Source: Microlunatus speluncae (lineage in GTDB: Bacteria; Actinomycetota; Actinomycetes; Propionibacteriales; Propionibacteriaceae). Taken from it: a DNA stretch of 64,000 nucleotides. The stretch spans positions 372,001 to 436,000 of the forward strand of contig NZ_VKCZ01000003.1 in NCBI RefSeq assembly GCF_009299835.1. Reading direction: 5' to 3'. Shown here in pieces: positions 35,101 to 42,344 of the stretch. The number at the start of each line of letters is the position of its first letter. Position 1 is the stretch's first letter. Below the pieces are notes generated by a model. That model made no database searches, was not told the DNA's origin, and saw only the letters and a list, made by a program, of their open reading frames with translations. The translations under genes were made by a program, and so were the position numbers.

Positions 35101-35388
35101 GGTGACGAGGTCCCACAACTTCGCGTCGCTGTGGGCGGTGAACTCGGCGGCCGCGGTCACCGCGGCGTCGCGCTGCTGGCGGGCCCAGCCGTACCGGTCG
35201 ATGTTGGCCCGGGCGTTGGCCACCCGCTCCGCGGTGTAGTACGTCGAGCGGGTCTTGCTCGGCGCCGTCGGGTCCGCGGCGGCGCGGAGGGCGGGCCAAC
35301 CGGCCAGCGGTGCGGCGAGGGAGAGGCCGGCGCCGGCCTGGAGCAGGCGGCGGCGGGCGATGGGAAGCGGGCGGGAATCAGTCGGCAT
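32185..35388 (-). CDS. Secreted heparinase II/III-type polysaccharide lyase
   Basis: 1067 residues. A twin-arginine signal (RRRLLQAGAGLSLAAPLAGW) predicts export folded through Tat. The first 550 residues are an (alpha/alpha) toroid with alginate-lyase-like features; the C-terminal half contains RSSGHGHRDTLNLGLHAAG and DLGYPE, the conserved heparinase II/III beta-sandwich motif. It probably degrades an acidic polysaccharide outside the cell; the substrate is not readable. AAGGA precedes the ATG. No transporter or regulator gene is adjacent. Confidence 0.85.
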   Translation of the reverse strand: MPTDSRPLPIARRRLLQAGAGLSLAAPLAGWPALRAAADPTAPSKTRSTYYTAERVANARANIDRYGWARQQRDAAVTAAAEFTAHSDAKLWDLVTPQSVSRSLGVLIRYRQRIKGSPGPEGAEINKFGNYPWRIDAIGDPWKLKSPVTGERYPSNDFASFYAAGLNEHGIFDVELARERGSQFLINELYPERGEGWGVDDGSGWTDPDGDTWTFVAYYHHWALWTTGGGQAFHGYLIRALNALRDAYLFTGQAEYAHKGLILLDRMADVWPDMDVTAYPWEGGFDNGDPAIHTAQGKVVNDIWETGIARVLLQAYDAFYPAIETDPAALEFIQAQAEKYKITTPKTTPAELRAHFEDHIVRLVYPAVQGSQIRGNTGMHQSVLALAAVIMDEEGTSKEWLDYVWQPGDLVKITDPAAPYGRRYEVTGGNMARVLIDQIDRDGWGNEAAPGYNSGWLGNFLQLADAVDGFQRYPDYDLFEHPKFLKMFTAIYPIAMLSRYTPSIGDSGNTGGPGIVGALATDLLGFGRTKDPGLAQLVHLRNGNTTTNLRGNIFEAEPEAVVAEIQAIVDDRGRFNPGTVHQPGYGFAALREGSGAAARGAWLYYGRSSGHGHRDTLNLGLHAAGMDLTPDLGYPEVTGLDPERQNWTMATVSHNTVVVDESSQAAAWVAVPRLIAGSDRVQLIEVDAPKAYARTELYRRTTTMITIDDQRSYLIDFFRVDGGDDHVFSFHGAKGTVTTNGLELVDQTSGSYAGPEVPFQDPKYNQNGKLGGFNYLNAVQRDASPASPYRIDWKIADNWNVHDQDPDAHLRLTMLSPVDDVALADGVPPRNKPGNPDKLRYLLAHRHGSDLKSNFVSVIEPTVGASMITASALVPVRTEDGDEVDHFEVAAVKIDFADGRTDYVVSAISDAKGYVIDGSLQFRGRFGVCTLRAGEPEHRFLHDCRRFGPNASAGPRAYSKLEGKVVDFTRELTMENTITVDVSGGKHGPRFDPKTLIGSYLHVQTDNVRNGTYKITGATMESINRFVLEIGDQTLIRSLLDPDDANGGYTYDLTPNTPFTLPLTETR

Positions 35389-35493
35389 GGCGCGTCCTTG
35401 GGCGAGGTCCGTGGTTCCCTGAAATTAAGCGCACGCCCCTAATAGCGCAATAGGTCTGTCACTAACTGCTCGCTGGCCGGGCTGAAAAGCAAC

Positions 35494-35520
35494 CTCCCCG
35501 GTCCTGGGTGGACCGGGGAG
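35494..35520 (-). terminator. Terminator of the small 69-residue gene
   Basis: CTCCCCGGTC and GACCGGGGAG form a perfect 10-bp stem with a 7-base loop. On the minus strand the stem is followed by GTTGCTTTT, a good intrinsic terminator. Confidence 0.8.
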
Positions 35521-35556
35521 ATTGGGGGGAGGGGTTTGAAGCTGGGCCGACGGTTG

Positions 35557-35766
35557 TCATGCCGTACGAGCGACCGGCAGGCGCCGACCGCGGGCGGAGC
35601 GGGCCTTCGCCGCCCGGCGCTCCTGGCGGCGCTCGGCCAGTGCTCGGTTGAGCTCGAACTTCTTGGCTGCGAGGTAGCTCAGCCGCATCGTCGAGTAGTT
35701 CAGCTGCGGATCCATCATCGACTGATGTCCGAGTTGGCCGTCGAGGTCGGCGAGGTGGAACGACAT
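35557..35766 (-). CDS. Small basic hypothetical protein
   Basis: 69 residues, not recognised. The N-terminal 25 residues are acidic/polar (SFHLADLDGQLGHQSMMDP), then a long basic helix runs from YSTMRLSYLAAKKFELNRAL to an arginine/alanine-rich tail. This suggests binding to nucleic acid or another acidic partner. AAGGAG lies seven bases before the ATG and an intrinsic terminator follows, so it is a self-contained transcription unit. A cluster of TGACGTC-type sites lies upstream. Confidence 0.7.
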   Translation of the reverse strand: MSFHLADLDGQLGHQSMMDPQLNYSTMRLSYLAAKKFELNRALAERRQERRAAKARSARGRRLPVARTA

Positions 35767-35810
35767 GGTGGGTCTCCTTGGTAGGTGGTGACATCAGTAT
35801 GGCACCAAGA

Positions 35811-35866
35811 TGACGTCATATACAAGTCATGTGACGTCGAGACGTGGACAAAGTGGAGTCACGTGA
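35811..35866. promoter_or_regulatory. Cluster of TGACGTC-type palindromes upstream of the small gene
   Basis: TGACGTCA (35811-35818), TGACGTC (35832-35838) and TCACGTGA (35859-35866) occur within 56 bp in an A/T-richer stretch 45-100 bases before the small gene's start. The regular spacing (21 and 27 bases) suggests binding of a dimeric regulator. The rest of 35867-35959 shows no gene. Confidence 0.5.
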
Positions 35867-35959
35867 CGCCAGGCAGGCGTCAGTGACGGTCGGGCAGTGT
35901 GGAAAGGGCGTGCGCCGAACCGACCGGCCGAAATCAGGCCGGGGCAGCGATGAGTGGCG

Positions 35960-36037
35960 TCAGCCGACGAACACGGAGGCCGAGGTGCCAGCGGTCACCG
36001 CGACGGCGACGGGGATCGTCTCGTAGTTCTTGATCAT
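35960..36037 (-). CDS. 25-residue hydrophobic peptide gene
   Basis: A tiny gene coding 25 residues, starting MIKNYETIP and ending SVFVG, with a valine/alanine/threonine-rich middle (VAVAVTAGTSAS) and no cysteine. The mRNA carries AGGAGGTG, a full match to the 16S anti-Shine-Dalgarno, nine bases before the ATG, and all codons but one end in G or C. A promoter-like TTGCGT-N18-TATGGT lies upstream. No modification enzyme or transporter is adjacent. It could be a secreted or membrane peptide, a modified-peptide precursor, or a leader peptide. I do not recognise the sequence. Confidence 0.72.
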   Translation of the reverse strand: MIKNYETIPVAVAVTAGTSASVFVG

Positions 36038-36087
36038 GATCTGGCACCTCCTCTCGTGTCGTCCGGGGCCTCTTCGAGGCGTCGCCA

Positions 36088-36117
36088 ACCATACGGAGCG
36101 GCGGAGATCCGACGCAA
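36088..36117 (-). promoter_or_regulatory. Promoter of the 25-residue peptide gene
   Basis: On the minus strand, TTGCGT (36117-36112), 18 bases, TATGGT (36093-36088). The expected 5' leader is about 45 bases and holds the strong AGGAGGTG site (36052-36045). Confidence 0.5.
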
Positions 36118-36193
36118 TCGATTTATCGGGCCGGGTTTTCGAAGGCCCCCACCGGGCCATCGGTGATGATCATGATCGTGGTTCAATGAGCCG

Positions 36194-36859
36194 GTGGTAG
36201 GCGAACCGGTGACGGCGGTGATCTTCGATTTCGACGGGCTGCTGATGGACACCGAGTCGACCTCGCTGCTGTCCTGGGAGTACGAGTGGAGCCAGTGGGG
36301 GCTCGAGCTCGACCGGGCCACCTTCTTCGCGCCGCACGGCGGTGACGTCAGCGATCAGCGGTACGCCAGTCTGGCGGGCGCGGTCGGACCGAGCTTCGAC
36401 CGAGAGCTCAGTCATCGGCGCCGGGAGACGTACCGCGACGACCTGCACCGCACGCTCGGGCTCTCGGCCGGGATCGGTGCCTGGCTGAGCGAAGCGGCCG
36501 AACTCGGGCTGCACCTCGCCGTGGCCTCGTCCTCACCGTTGGACTGGGTCACGGGACATCTCGCTCGGGCCGGAGTCGGTGACGCCTTCGAGGTCGTAGC
36601 CGCCGGGAACGAGGTCGATGATCACAAGCCCGCCCCCGATGTCTATCGGCTCGCACTGACCCGGTTGGGAATCCTGCCCGGCCATGGCGTCGCGGTCGAG
36701 GACACGCCGCACGGGGTCGAGGCGGCCCACCGGGCCGGGCTGCGGGCGATAGCGATTCCCAACCCACACGTCGATCCGACCCGGTGCGCCACAGCCGAGC
36801 TGGTCCTGGGCTCAGCGGCGGAGCTGACCCTGCGTGACGCCCTACGAAAGGTTGGCTGA
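36194..36859 (+). CDS. HAD-family hydrolase (beta-phosphoglucomutase/phosphatase type)
   Basis: 221 residues. Motif I is FDFDGLLMDTE (nucleophile and acid/base aspartates), motif II is VASSS, motif III is the lysine in DDHKPAPDVY and motif IV is VEDTPHGVEAA. The cap between motifs I and II is the helical C1 type, typical of sugar-phosphate phosphatases and beta-phosphoglucomutase. GTG 36194 is the likely start; GTG 36209 is possible. The following DUF402 gene starts at the very next base, so the two form an operon. Confidence 0.9.
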   Translation: MVGEPVTAVIFDFDGLLMDTESTSLLSWEYEWSQWGLELDRATFFAPHGGDVSDQRYASLAGAVGPSFDRELSHRRRETYRDDLHRTLGLSAGIGAWLSEAAELGLHLAVASSSPLDWVTGHLARAGVGDAFEVVAAGNEVDDHKPAPDVYRLALTRLGILPGHGVAVEDTPHGVEAAHRAGLRAIAIPNPHVDPTRCATAELVLGSAAELTLRDALRKVG

Positions 36860-37546
36860 GTGACGCTTCCCGTCTTTGCGCCTGGCTCGGACATCGTGAT
36901 CGAGGAGCGGTGGAAGGGCCGGCTGTGGAGCGCTCTGCCTCAGCGGGTCGTGGACAGCCGACCGGAGATGTTGATCACCTGGATGCCGGCCTGCGCGCGC
37001 TCTGTGTTCATGACCAACCGTGGATTGCCCGAGGCGGAGGGAATGACCCGGGACCAGCGCAAGCACGAGGCGCTACTGACCGGGGTGGCACGTCCGCTGG
37101 AGGCCGAGGACTGGCTGGACAAGGTCTATTACTTCCATCCCGGCCGGTGGTCCCGGATCAATCTGGCCTGGGATCCGGCCCGAGATCACGAGTTCCTCGG
37201 CTGGTACGTCAACTTCGAGCTGCCGCCGGTCGCCACGGAGGACGGGATCTGGGGCAAGGATCTGGTGCTGGACCTGTTCGTGTACGCAGACGGTCGCTGG
37301 GACTGGAAAGACGACGGGGAGTTCGACCGCGCCCTCGCTGACGGGCTGTTCGCGCCCGAGCTGCGGCCGATCCTGGAGCGCGAGGCCGAGCTCGTCCTGG
37401 CCGAGCGGGATCGCGGGACCGGAGCCTTCGATCCCGCGCTGCTGGAGCTGCGGCCGGAACCCGAGGCGGCCGCGGTCCTGCCGCCGGACTACGCGCCGGA
37501 CGGCGAGCGCTGGCGGCGAAGTTACCCGGTCGCGCCGATCCCCTGA
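36860..37546 (+). CDS. DUF402 (FomD-barrel-like) protein
   Basis: 228 residues. LITWMPACARSVFMTNR, then WYVNFELPPVATEDGIWGKD and LDLFVYADGRWDWKDDGEFD match the DUF402 beta-barrel; members with known activity (FomD, NtdP) hydrolyse nucleotidyl or nucleoside phosphates using divalent metal bound by the conserved acidic DxD/E residues seen here. The GTG start follows the HAD stop with no gap, so the two are probably co-translated and may act on related phosphorylated compounds. Confidence 0.85.
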   Translation: MTLPVFAPGSDIVIEERWKGRLWSALPQRVVDSRPEMLITWMPACARSVFMTNRGLPEAEGMTRDQRKHEALLTGVARPLEAEDWLDKVYYFHPGRWSRINLAWDPARDHEFLGWYVNFELPPVATEDGIWGKDLVLDLFVYADGRWDWKDDGEFDRALADGLFAPELRPILEREAELVLAERDRGTGAFDPALLELRPEPEAAAVLPPDYAPDGERWRRSYPVAPIP

Positions 37547-37573
37547 GCATGGCCCGGCCCGGACGGTACCCGG

Positions 37574-38140
37574 CTAGCGGAACCCGGGGGAGGGCGGCTG
37601 CTGCCAGGTGCCCGGCGGCTGACCTTGGGGACCCGGCTGGGTCAGCGGCGCTTGCGGATGTGGCGGCCGTGGTGCCTGATGACCGGCCTGCTGATGCGGC
37701 GGCAGGGTGCCCTGGACCAGATTGGCGGGCGGTCGCCGATCGGACGGCGGCGGCTGGCTCGGCGACGCGGGCTGTCCGTTGGTCTCGATCGCCTGGCGGA
37801 TCGATTGCGGAGTGGCTCCCGCCTCGCCTTCCCCGAGCGGCCGCAACACGACAGCAGTCCCGTAGGCGCAGGCTTCGAGCAGATACTCGGCGAGCTGGCT
37901 GAGGTCGTAGCGCATGCCGACGACCGCGTTCGCCCCGCGGCTGGAGGCTTCGGTCCAGAGCCGGTTCATGGCCTCGTTGCGACACCCGTGGACGATGTCG
38001 GAGATGGTGGCGGGGGTGGCGGAGCCGTACATTCCGCCGGCGCCGAGCCCGTAACTGCTGTACGCGATCGCCCCCATCGTTTCGCCGAGCACCTCGACGA
38101 TCTGGTAGCCGGCGACCTCATCCGTCGTGACGATGATCAT
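37574..38140 (-). CDS. YbjQ/UPF0145-family protein with proline-rich tail
   Basis: 188 residues. The first 105 residues are a YbjQ (DUF74) domain: VTTDEVAGYQIVEVLGETMG, then IVHGCRNEAMNRLWTEASSR and GANAVVGMRYDLS. It forms pentameric barrels in known structures but the function is unknown. The remaining 80 residues are rich in proline and glutamine (QPPPSDRRPP), probably disordered, an addition absent from the usual family. Confidence 0.88.
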   Translation of the reverse strand: MIIVTTDEVAGYQIVEVLGETMGAIAYSSYGLGAGGMYGSATPATISDIVHGCRNEAMNRLWTEASSRGANAVVGMRYDLSQLAEYLLEACAYGTAVVLRPLGEGEAGATPQSIRQAIETNGQPASPSQPPPSDRRPPANLVQGTLPPHQQAGHQAPRPPHPQAPLTQPGPQGQPPGTWQQPPSPGFR

Positions 38141-38157
38141 GCGGCCATTCCATCAGG

Positions 38158-38628
38158 TCAGCGGCTCGATCGCGACCGGCCGCCGACCCAGCGCACGATC
38201 AGCGCGACGACCTCGATGATCAGTGCCGGTCCGCAGACCAGCGACCACAGGCCGGGGCCGAGCGGGCGCAGCAGCAGCGCCGGATCGGTGATCGCGATGC
38301 CGACCAGCTGGAGCATCAGCAGCAGCCCGCCCAGCCCGACCAGGACGAGCGTGACCCAGCGCGGCCGGCTGCTGCCGGCGATCCGCCAGGCGCCGTACGC
38401 GAGCAGGAATCCGATCACCGAGATGCCGAGGCCGAAGATCAGATAGTCGGCCCACGGACCGTACCCGAGCTGGGCGAAGCCCATGGTGTTCACGATGGCG
38501 TGCACCACCCCGAGGATGACGACGAAGATCGCGCCGACGCGGCCGACGCGGCCGGCGATGGTGGCAAGCGGCACGGTCGGGCCGGCCCGGTGGTCGAGAC
38601 CGCGATCGGCGGTGGAGGTTGTGGTCAT
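38158..38628 (-). CDS. Small four-helix membrane protein
   Basis: 156 residues with four hydrophobic segments: VGAIFVVILGVVHAIVNTMG, ADYLIFGLGISVIGFLLAYG, WVTLVLVGLGGLLLMLQLVG and LVCGPALIIEVVALIVRWVG. The family is not recognised. The start MTTTSTADRG at 38628 is preferred over one 13 codons upstream, but neither has a good ribosome site. It lies 17 bases before the YbjQ gene on the same strand. Confidence 0.7.
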   Translation of the reverse strand: MTTTSTADRGLDHRAGPTVPLATIAGRVGRVGAIFVVILGVVHAIVNTMGFAQLGYGPWADYLIFGLGISVIGFLLAYGAWRIAGSSRPRWVTLVLVGLGGLLLMLQLVGIAITDPALLLRPLGPGLWSLVCGPALIIEVVALIVRWVGGRSRSSR

Positions 38629-38763
38629 GGGTTCAAGCCTGGGCCGGAGGCCGGCGGCGCGGGTCACCCGCGCGGGGGAAGTTCACTCGGCGCGGAGGGG
38701 AGATCGGGTCCAGCCAATCGATCGGGGAGTGAGCGAGGTGCCCCGGCGTCGGACAATGGGCCG

Positions 38764-39318
38764 ATGAACGCGACGCCGACCCTGCTCCTGATGGCCGGCC
38801 TGCCCGGTGCCGGCAAGAGCACGCTCGCCGGCTCACTGGGTCGGGCGCTGGGCTGGCCGGTGCTCGACAAGGACACGGTGAAGACGACTCTGTTGCAGCT
38901 CGGCGCCGAGGAGTCGCTGGCCGGGCAGGCGTCGTATGAGGTGCTGTTCGATCTTGCCCGTGATCTTGTGGTCACGCAGCGGCTGTCGATCATCCTGGAC
39001 TGGCCGACCTTCTATCCGCGGGTGATCGAGGTGTGCGGGGCCATTGCCGCTGACGCCGACGGCGCACTCCGGGTCGTCTTCTGCGCCGCCGATCGCGAGA
39101 CCCGGGACCGGCGCACCCGTGACCGGGTCAGCCGCATCTCGCAGTTCGGCCATGCCGGCCGGCCGACCACGACCCGGCCGGACTCCGACGGCGACGGCCG
39201 CGAGCTGTTCCCGTTCCTGCCGGCCGAGACCCTGACCGTGATCACCGAAGGGCCGGTCGGCGCCCTGGTGGAAGCTTTGCTGAGCAAGCTCAAGATATCG
39301 GTCAATCGTGCCGGGTAG
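38764..39318 (+). CDS. P-loop kinase-like AAA protein
   Basis: 184 residues of the Zeta-toxin/gluconate-kinase-like P-loop group. Walker A is LPGAGKST near residue 14, then WPVLDKDTVKTTL (substrate-side DKD) and VVFCAADRETRDRRTRDR with the LID arginines. It probably phosphorylates a small metabolite or antibiotic. GACAAT lies six bases before the ATG, so the start is leaderless; a longer open frame upstream is non-coding. It is divergent from the membrane-protein gene. Confidence 0.87.
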   Translation: MNATPTLLLMAGLPGAGKSTLAGSLGRALGWPVLDKDTVKTTLLQLGAEESLAGQASYEVLFDLARDLVVTQRLSIILDWPTFYPRVIEVCGAIAADADGALRVVFCAADRETRDRRTRDRVSRISQFGHAGRPTTTRPDSDGDGRELFPFLPAETLTVITEGPVGALVEALLSKLKISVNRAG

Positions 39319-39399
39319 TCGCGGCCAAACTGACCGGCATCCTGGGCGAACTTCCCTGAACCCGCCGCGGACCCGGCCTTGTCCGCGTACCGTCGGCCC

Positions 39400-39690
39400 A
39401 TGAGCGAACCCGTGACGATCCCGACCGAGTGGGAGTGCCTGCTTGAGCGTCGCGGCGTGTTCGGGCGGAAGACGATCTTGATGTTCGTGGTCGGCCGGAT
39501 CGCCTTCCAGGTCGGCGGAAGGGGTCGCCGGGGCTGGGTGACCAGAACGGTCGCCGACACGCCGGCCGACGCAGTCCTGGCACTCCAGGAAATGCGGCAG
39601 AGCTATCTGTTCGACCGCTACGTCGAGATCCCGTGGGACAACGACCTGGTGCCCGCCCTTCCGGACGAGATGCTCGATCCCGCCCGGTGA
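39400..39690 (+). CDS. Small conserved-looking hypothetical protein
   Basis: 96 residues, not recognised. TIPTEWECLLERRGVFGRKT leads into a beta-rich core (ILMFVVGRIAFQVGG), and an amphipathic helix follows (ADAVLALQEMRQSYLFDRYV). It is soluble, without signal peptide. TACCGT lies six bases before the ATG, supporting this start and a leaderless mRNA. It is convergent with the carboxylesterase. Confidence 0.65.
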   Translation: MSEPVTIPTEWECLLERRGVFGRKTILMFVVGRIAFQVGGRGRRGWVTRTVADTPADAVLALQEMRQSYLFDRYVEIPWDNDLVPALPDEMLDPAR

Positions 39691-39700
39691 TCAGGCCACC

Positions 39701-41308
39701 TCACAACGCGGCCCAGAACTGGCAGCGGTGCTCTGCGGCGTAGCTCGTCGGCCGGATCCGGTCGGCTGACAGCCCGAGCACAGTGCCGCCGGTGTTGAAC
39801 GCCGGCCATGCGGGGAGTCCGGGTCGATTCGGCTTGCCGGTGTGGGCGAAGGACGACCAGTAGTCGATCATGGTCCGGCTGAGTCGCTGCTGCTGCGCGG
39901 TCAGCGGCGGGAACTGGCTGTTCCGGATCGAGACGTCGAACAGGAACGGCAGATCCCAACTGTGGTAGGCGCCATAGAGGGTCCCGTCGATCGGCCCGGC
40001 CTCCTCGCGGAACTCGTAGGCGTAGACCGGACCGTGCCGTCGTGCCGACTGAGCCGTGGTCAGCGCGGGGCAGGCGTAGTTCCGGTCGGTGAGGACGGTG
40101 GCCAGCGCGAGCGCCGGGCTGTCGAACTCGTTGGCCGGATACTCCGCCAGGACGGCGTCGGAGTCGGCACCGAGCAGGGTGCGGAGCAGCAGCGCGTACC
40201 GGTCTTCGGTCAGGTCCGGCAGCGCGTTGAGCACCACGCCGCGCGCCTCGTGGCGGGTGCTGCCGACGAGCAGCGGGACGTCGGCGGTGAGGCCGTAATG
40301 CAATGCGGTGGCTGGCTGCCAGGGCAGGTACGGCGTGCCCGCCACCGGTCCCCAGGCGGCATCGCGGCGATCACCGAGCGGATGGCCGACGCCGCGGAGG
40401 GTGCGGAGGAGGTCAGCCAGCGGCACCCTGCGCAGGCAGGCCGTGACGTCGCGGTGGCTGCCGGCGTCGGCGCAGCCGACCTCCTCGATCGCCCGGTCGC
40501 CCTTGGCGTCGGCGGTGATCTTGGTCATCACCTCGGTGCTGCAGGCGCCGCTCTGAGTGATCGCGCGATGGAACAGCCCGCGGGAGCCGGGCGAGGCGAG
40601 CTGGGTGCAGACGCTGCGCGCGCCGGAGGACTGGCCGGCCAGCGTGATCTTGCCCGGGTCGCCACCGAAGCGGTCGATGTTGCGGCGCACCCAGCGCAGC
40701 GCCTCGGCCTGGTCGAGCAGGCCGTAGTTGCCGGACACCGTGCCCTCGGCGTCGAGCACGGGATTGGCCAGGAAGCCGAGCGCTCCGAGTCGGTAGTTGA
40801 TCGTGACCACGACGACGTCCCCATGGACAGCGAGCCGGGCGCCGTCGTATTCGGCGGCCGCGCCGGAGGTCAGCTCACCGCCGTGCAACCAGACGACGAC
40901 CGGCAGTCGACCCCGACGGTCGGTGCGGGGGCGGACGACATCCAGGGTGAGGCAGTCCTCGAGGCCGATGATCAGCTCGGTCCCGTCGTTGGCCGGTTGG
41001 GGACAAGGATCGGCAGGTACGGTCGCGTCGCGTACGCCTGACCAGGCGGCGGGCGGAGCCGGTCGCCGCCAGCGACGCTCGCCGATCGGCGGGGACGCGT
41101 ACGGGATCTTGGTGAACCGTACGTGATCTTCGCCGACCTCGCCGCGCAACCACCCGGTGTCCACGCGGACCAGACCTTGGCCCTGGGCTTCGGCCGCCGG
41201 CGCCGGCAACACGACGAGAATCGCGGCCAGGGCGGCGGAGGTGATCGCCAGCAGCAGCTCGCGTGCCCGTCCGGTCAGGCCTGGTTGGGCAACGGTCTTG
41301 ATCAACAT
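39701..41308 (-). CDS. Secreted type-B carboxylesterase
   Basis: 535 residues with a signal peptide (hydrophobic LLLAITSAALAAILVVLPAP, cleavage near AEA-QG). The alpha/beta-hydrolase triad is visible: serine in LAGQSSGARS (about 226), glutamate in GSTRHEARG (about 353) and histidine in GAYHSWDLPF (about 447). The oxyanion motif is VWLHGGEL. It hydrolyses carboxylic esters outside the cell; the natural substrate is unknown. GGGGGAC precedes the ATG at 41308. Confidence 0.9.
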   Translation of the reverse strand: MLIKTVAQPGLTGRARELLLAITSAALAAILVVLPAPAAEAQGQGLVRVDTGWLRGEVGEDHVRFTKIPYASPPIGERRWRRPAPPAAWSGVRDATVPADPCPQPANDGTELIIGLEDCLTLDVVRPRTDRRGRLPVVVWLHGGELTSGAAAEYDGARLAVHGDVVVVTINYRLGALGFLANPVLDAEGTVSGNYGLLDQAEALRWVRRNIDRFGGDPGKITLAGQSSGARSVCTQLASPGSRGLFHRAITQSGACSTEVMTKITADAKGDRAIEEVGCADAGSHRDVTACLRRVPLADLLRTLRGVGHPLGDRRDAAWGPVAGTPYLPWQPATALHYGLTADVPLLVGSTRHEARGVVLNALPDLTEDRYALLLRTLLGADSDAVLAEYPANEFDSPALALATVLTDRNYACPALTTAQSARRHGPVYAYEFREEAGPIDGTLYGAYHSWDLPFLFDVSIRNSQFPPLTAQQQRLSRTMIDYWSSFAHTGKPNRPGLPAWPAFNTGGTVLGLSADRIRPTSYAAEHRCQFWAAL

Positions 41309-41416
41309 GGCGTCCCCCTGAGTCTCGATTCCTGACAGCCACGCTACGCAGCCGGAACCGGCCCGAACAGTGACAATGATCATCAAACCCACGGAGTCGA
41401 GGAGCGGGTCTTGTCC

Positions 41417-42247
41417 TCAGGTTGCGTCGTCGAGCAGCTTCGAAGCGACGACCAGGTCGGCGAATTGTCGGTCGGGATTCGCCGCGCTCATGATCACCAC
41501 GCCGGCACCGCGTCGAGATACCGGCCGAGCCAGTCGCGGAACGGGATCTGGTCCGACCACCAACAGTGCCCTGCGCCCGTCGATCGGGGCTGCGGTCACG
41601 TTCTGCCGGCTGTAGTCGCCGTGCAGCAACGCCGGTTCGAACGGCCGGGCCAGAGTGTCGGCGGTGGCGTCGAGCACGCCGACCACCCAGGCCCGGTCCT
41701 CGGTGCTGATGGCGCGGGCGCGGCCCAGGACCTCCAGCGTGGTGTCCCGGACCCAGTCGGCCCAGCTCGGTTGAAAGGGAACGACGGCACCGGTCTCGGG
41801 TTCCCAGCGACCGGCTGTCTCGCCGTGGACCGCGCTGATCATGGTCGTTGCCTGGCCGAGGGCGTGCGCGAGCTCCGCCCGTTCGGTCGCGGTGAGCGCG
41901 GCGTAGACCTGCTCGTCGGCGACCTGGCGCCCATCCAGTCGCCCCATGATCACGTACGGCCAGCCGAACAGCTCGGTCGACGGCTCGTAGCAGTACGGCC
42001 AGGGCGCCGGCAGCTGGCAGTGATCATGAAACACCCGGGCGAAGTAAGCCTCCTTGGCGAACTGGCCGGGCAGCAGCGGGTTGCCGCGCAACACATAGCG
42101 GCCCCGATCGGTGTCCAGGAAGGCGTTCTGGCCGAAGTTTCCGGTCGTCGCCGGCTCGGCCCGAACGAGCCGGCCGAGGTCGAACCGATCCCGCGCCTGC
42201 TGCAACTGACCCGGAGCCAGTGAGCCGAGGCGGGCGGTGGTCAGCAC
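41417..42247 (-). CDS. APH-family phosphotransferase with atypical C-terminus
   Basis: 276 residues. The N-lobe (GQNAFLDTDRGRYVLRGNPL) and GWPYVIMGRLDG match aminoglycoside/choline-kinase-like enzymes, and the catalytic loop LLHGDYSRQNV is intact. After it, where the family needs the metal-binding aspartate (usually VxxVIDWE or similar), this frame reads LLVVGPDPVPRLARP and then degenerates. In a shifted frame the same DNA reads WWSDQIPFRDWLGRYLDAVP, which looks more protein-like. I suspect a frameshift or sequencing error near 41560, or a truncated, inactive gene. Confidence 0.7.
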   Translation of the reverse strand: MLTTARLGSLAPGQLQQARDRFDLGRLVRAEPATTGNFGQNAFLDTDRGRYVLRGNPLLPGQFAKEAYFARVFHDHCQLPAPWPYCYEPSTELFGWPYVIMGRLDGRQVADEQVYAALTATERAELAHALGQATTMISAVHGETAGRWEPETGAVVPFQPSWADWVRDTTLEVLGRARAISTEDRAWVVGVLDATADTLARPFEPALLHGDYSRQNVTAAPIDGRRALLVVGPDPVPRLARPVSRRGAGVVIMSAANPDRQFADLVVASKLLDDAT

Positions 42248-42304
42248 GGCAGGAGCGTACGGGACGCGGCCTCCCGTCGAGACCCATTTTCAGTGGTCGG
42301 CGAA

Positions 42305-42344
42305 TATACGATGTACAGTAGCAGAATGAACTATACGTCGTATA
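42305..42344 (+). promoter_or_regulatory. Twin TATAC-N3-GTAYA operators around the DoxX start
   Basis: TATACGATGTACA (42305-42317) and TATACGTCGTATA (42332-42344) are two near-palindromes 27 bases apart. The first overlaps the -10 box TACAGT (42314-42319); the second covers codons 3-6 of the gene. This is a typical arrangement for repression by a dimeric regulator, which is not encoded nearby. Confidence 0.55.

Noticed and set aside
35844-36026. 60-residue plus-strand frame
   Set aside because: No ribosome site, and it overlaps the much better supported minus-strand 25-residue peptide gene.
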